The notes beneath the pieces were generated by a model. That model was not told where the DNA came from. It saw only the letters and a list, made by a program, of their open reading frames with translations, and made no database searches. From contig CACEUX010000006.1 in NCBI GenBank assembly GCA_902562835.1, forward strand, positions 1 through 64,000: DNA of 64,000 nt. The letters run 5' to 3'. This DNA comes from an uncultured Fidelibacterota bacterium. GTDB lineage: Bacteria > Fidelibacterota > Marinisomatia > Marinisomatales > UBA1611. How positions within the stretch are numbered: the first letter of the stretch is position 1; each line of letters opens with the position of its first letter. The position numbers and the translations under genes were made by a program. Positions 63,943 to 64,000 of the stretch are shown piece by piece.

Positions 63943-64000
63943 ATGATTTCTCAGCACCTCCTCAAGAAGGTCAAGCGCATTGAGATTCGAACCCGTGGAT
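63943..64000 (+). CDS. DUF58 domain protein, N-terminal start only (3' partial)
   Basis: MISQHLLKKVKRIEIRTRG resembles the conserved DUF58 N-terminus; follows moxR as commonly found. Confidence 0.75.
   Translation, partial: MISQHLLKKVKRIEIRTRG

Noticed and set aside
63985-64000. GATTCGAACCC at the window end resembling the complement of a tRNA T-arm
   Set aside because: It is in frame with the DUF58 N-terminus (IEIRTRG), and no acceptor or anticodon structure is visible before the window ends.
1-64000. CRISPR arrays, transposases, integrases, prophage genes, toxin-antitoxin or defence islands
   Set aside because: None seen. Apart from the polysaccharide locus at the left end, the window is core metabolism and housekeeping.

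Overview
This window is mostly conserved core genome from a low-GC, Gram-negative-type bacterium. Gene content is compatible with the FCB/Marinimicrobia (SAR406) neighbourhood, but that placement is my inference and was not computed. It opens in a polysaccharide-export locus: Wzz-like, an abruptly truncated flippase, a small winged-helix protein and a Wza/SLBB exporter. It continues through serS, plsC, a heptose adenylyltransferase-like gene, an MltD-like lytic transglycosylase, HU, xseAB and nadK. Next comes a nearly gapless respiratory gene train, nuoABCDHIJKLMN-nqrABCDEF-apbE, with nqrM convergent to it and an NhaD-type antiporter after it. The rest covers a PduO-type adenosyltransferase, a DHH phosphoesterase, ispH, pdxST, dxs, a B12-dependent acyl-CoA mutase, an archaeal-type GAPDH, tilS, hpt, ftsH, folP, cdaA, prfB (programmed frameshift), lysS, lolCDE-like genes, clpC, dnaK, tamB, an Omp85 protein, a TPR lipoprotein, moxR and the start of a DUF58 gene. 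I see no CRISPR array, transposon, prophage, rRNA, convincing tRNA or defence island. I do not see a complete undescribed system. The observations most worth following are: a tandemly duplicated ~40-aa module on the N-terminus of NuoC; a perfect 34-bp palindrome inside a truncated flippase; a strong intrinsic-terminator hairpin inside the apbE signal peptide; an acyl-CoA mutase with isobutyryl-CoA-mutase-type specificity residues; a pdxT lacking any canonical start codon; an archaeal-type GAPDH; a 31-aa AURKAIP1/COX24-like microprotein; and an SGPT instead of SGAT motif in NqrB.
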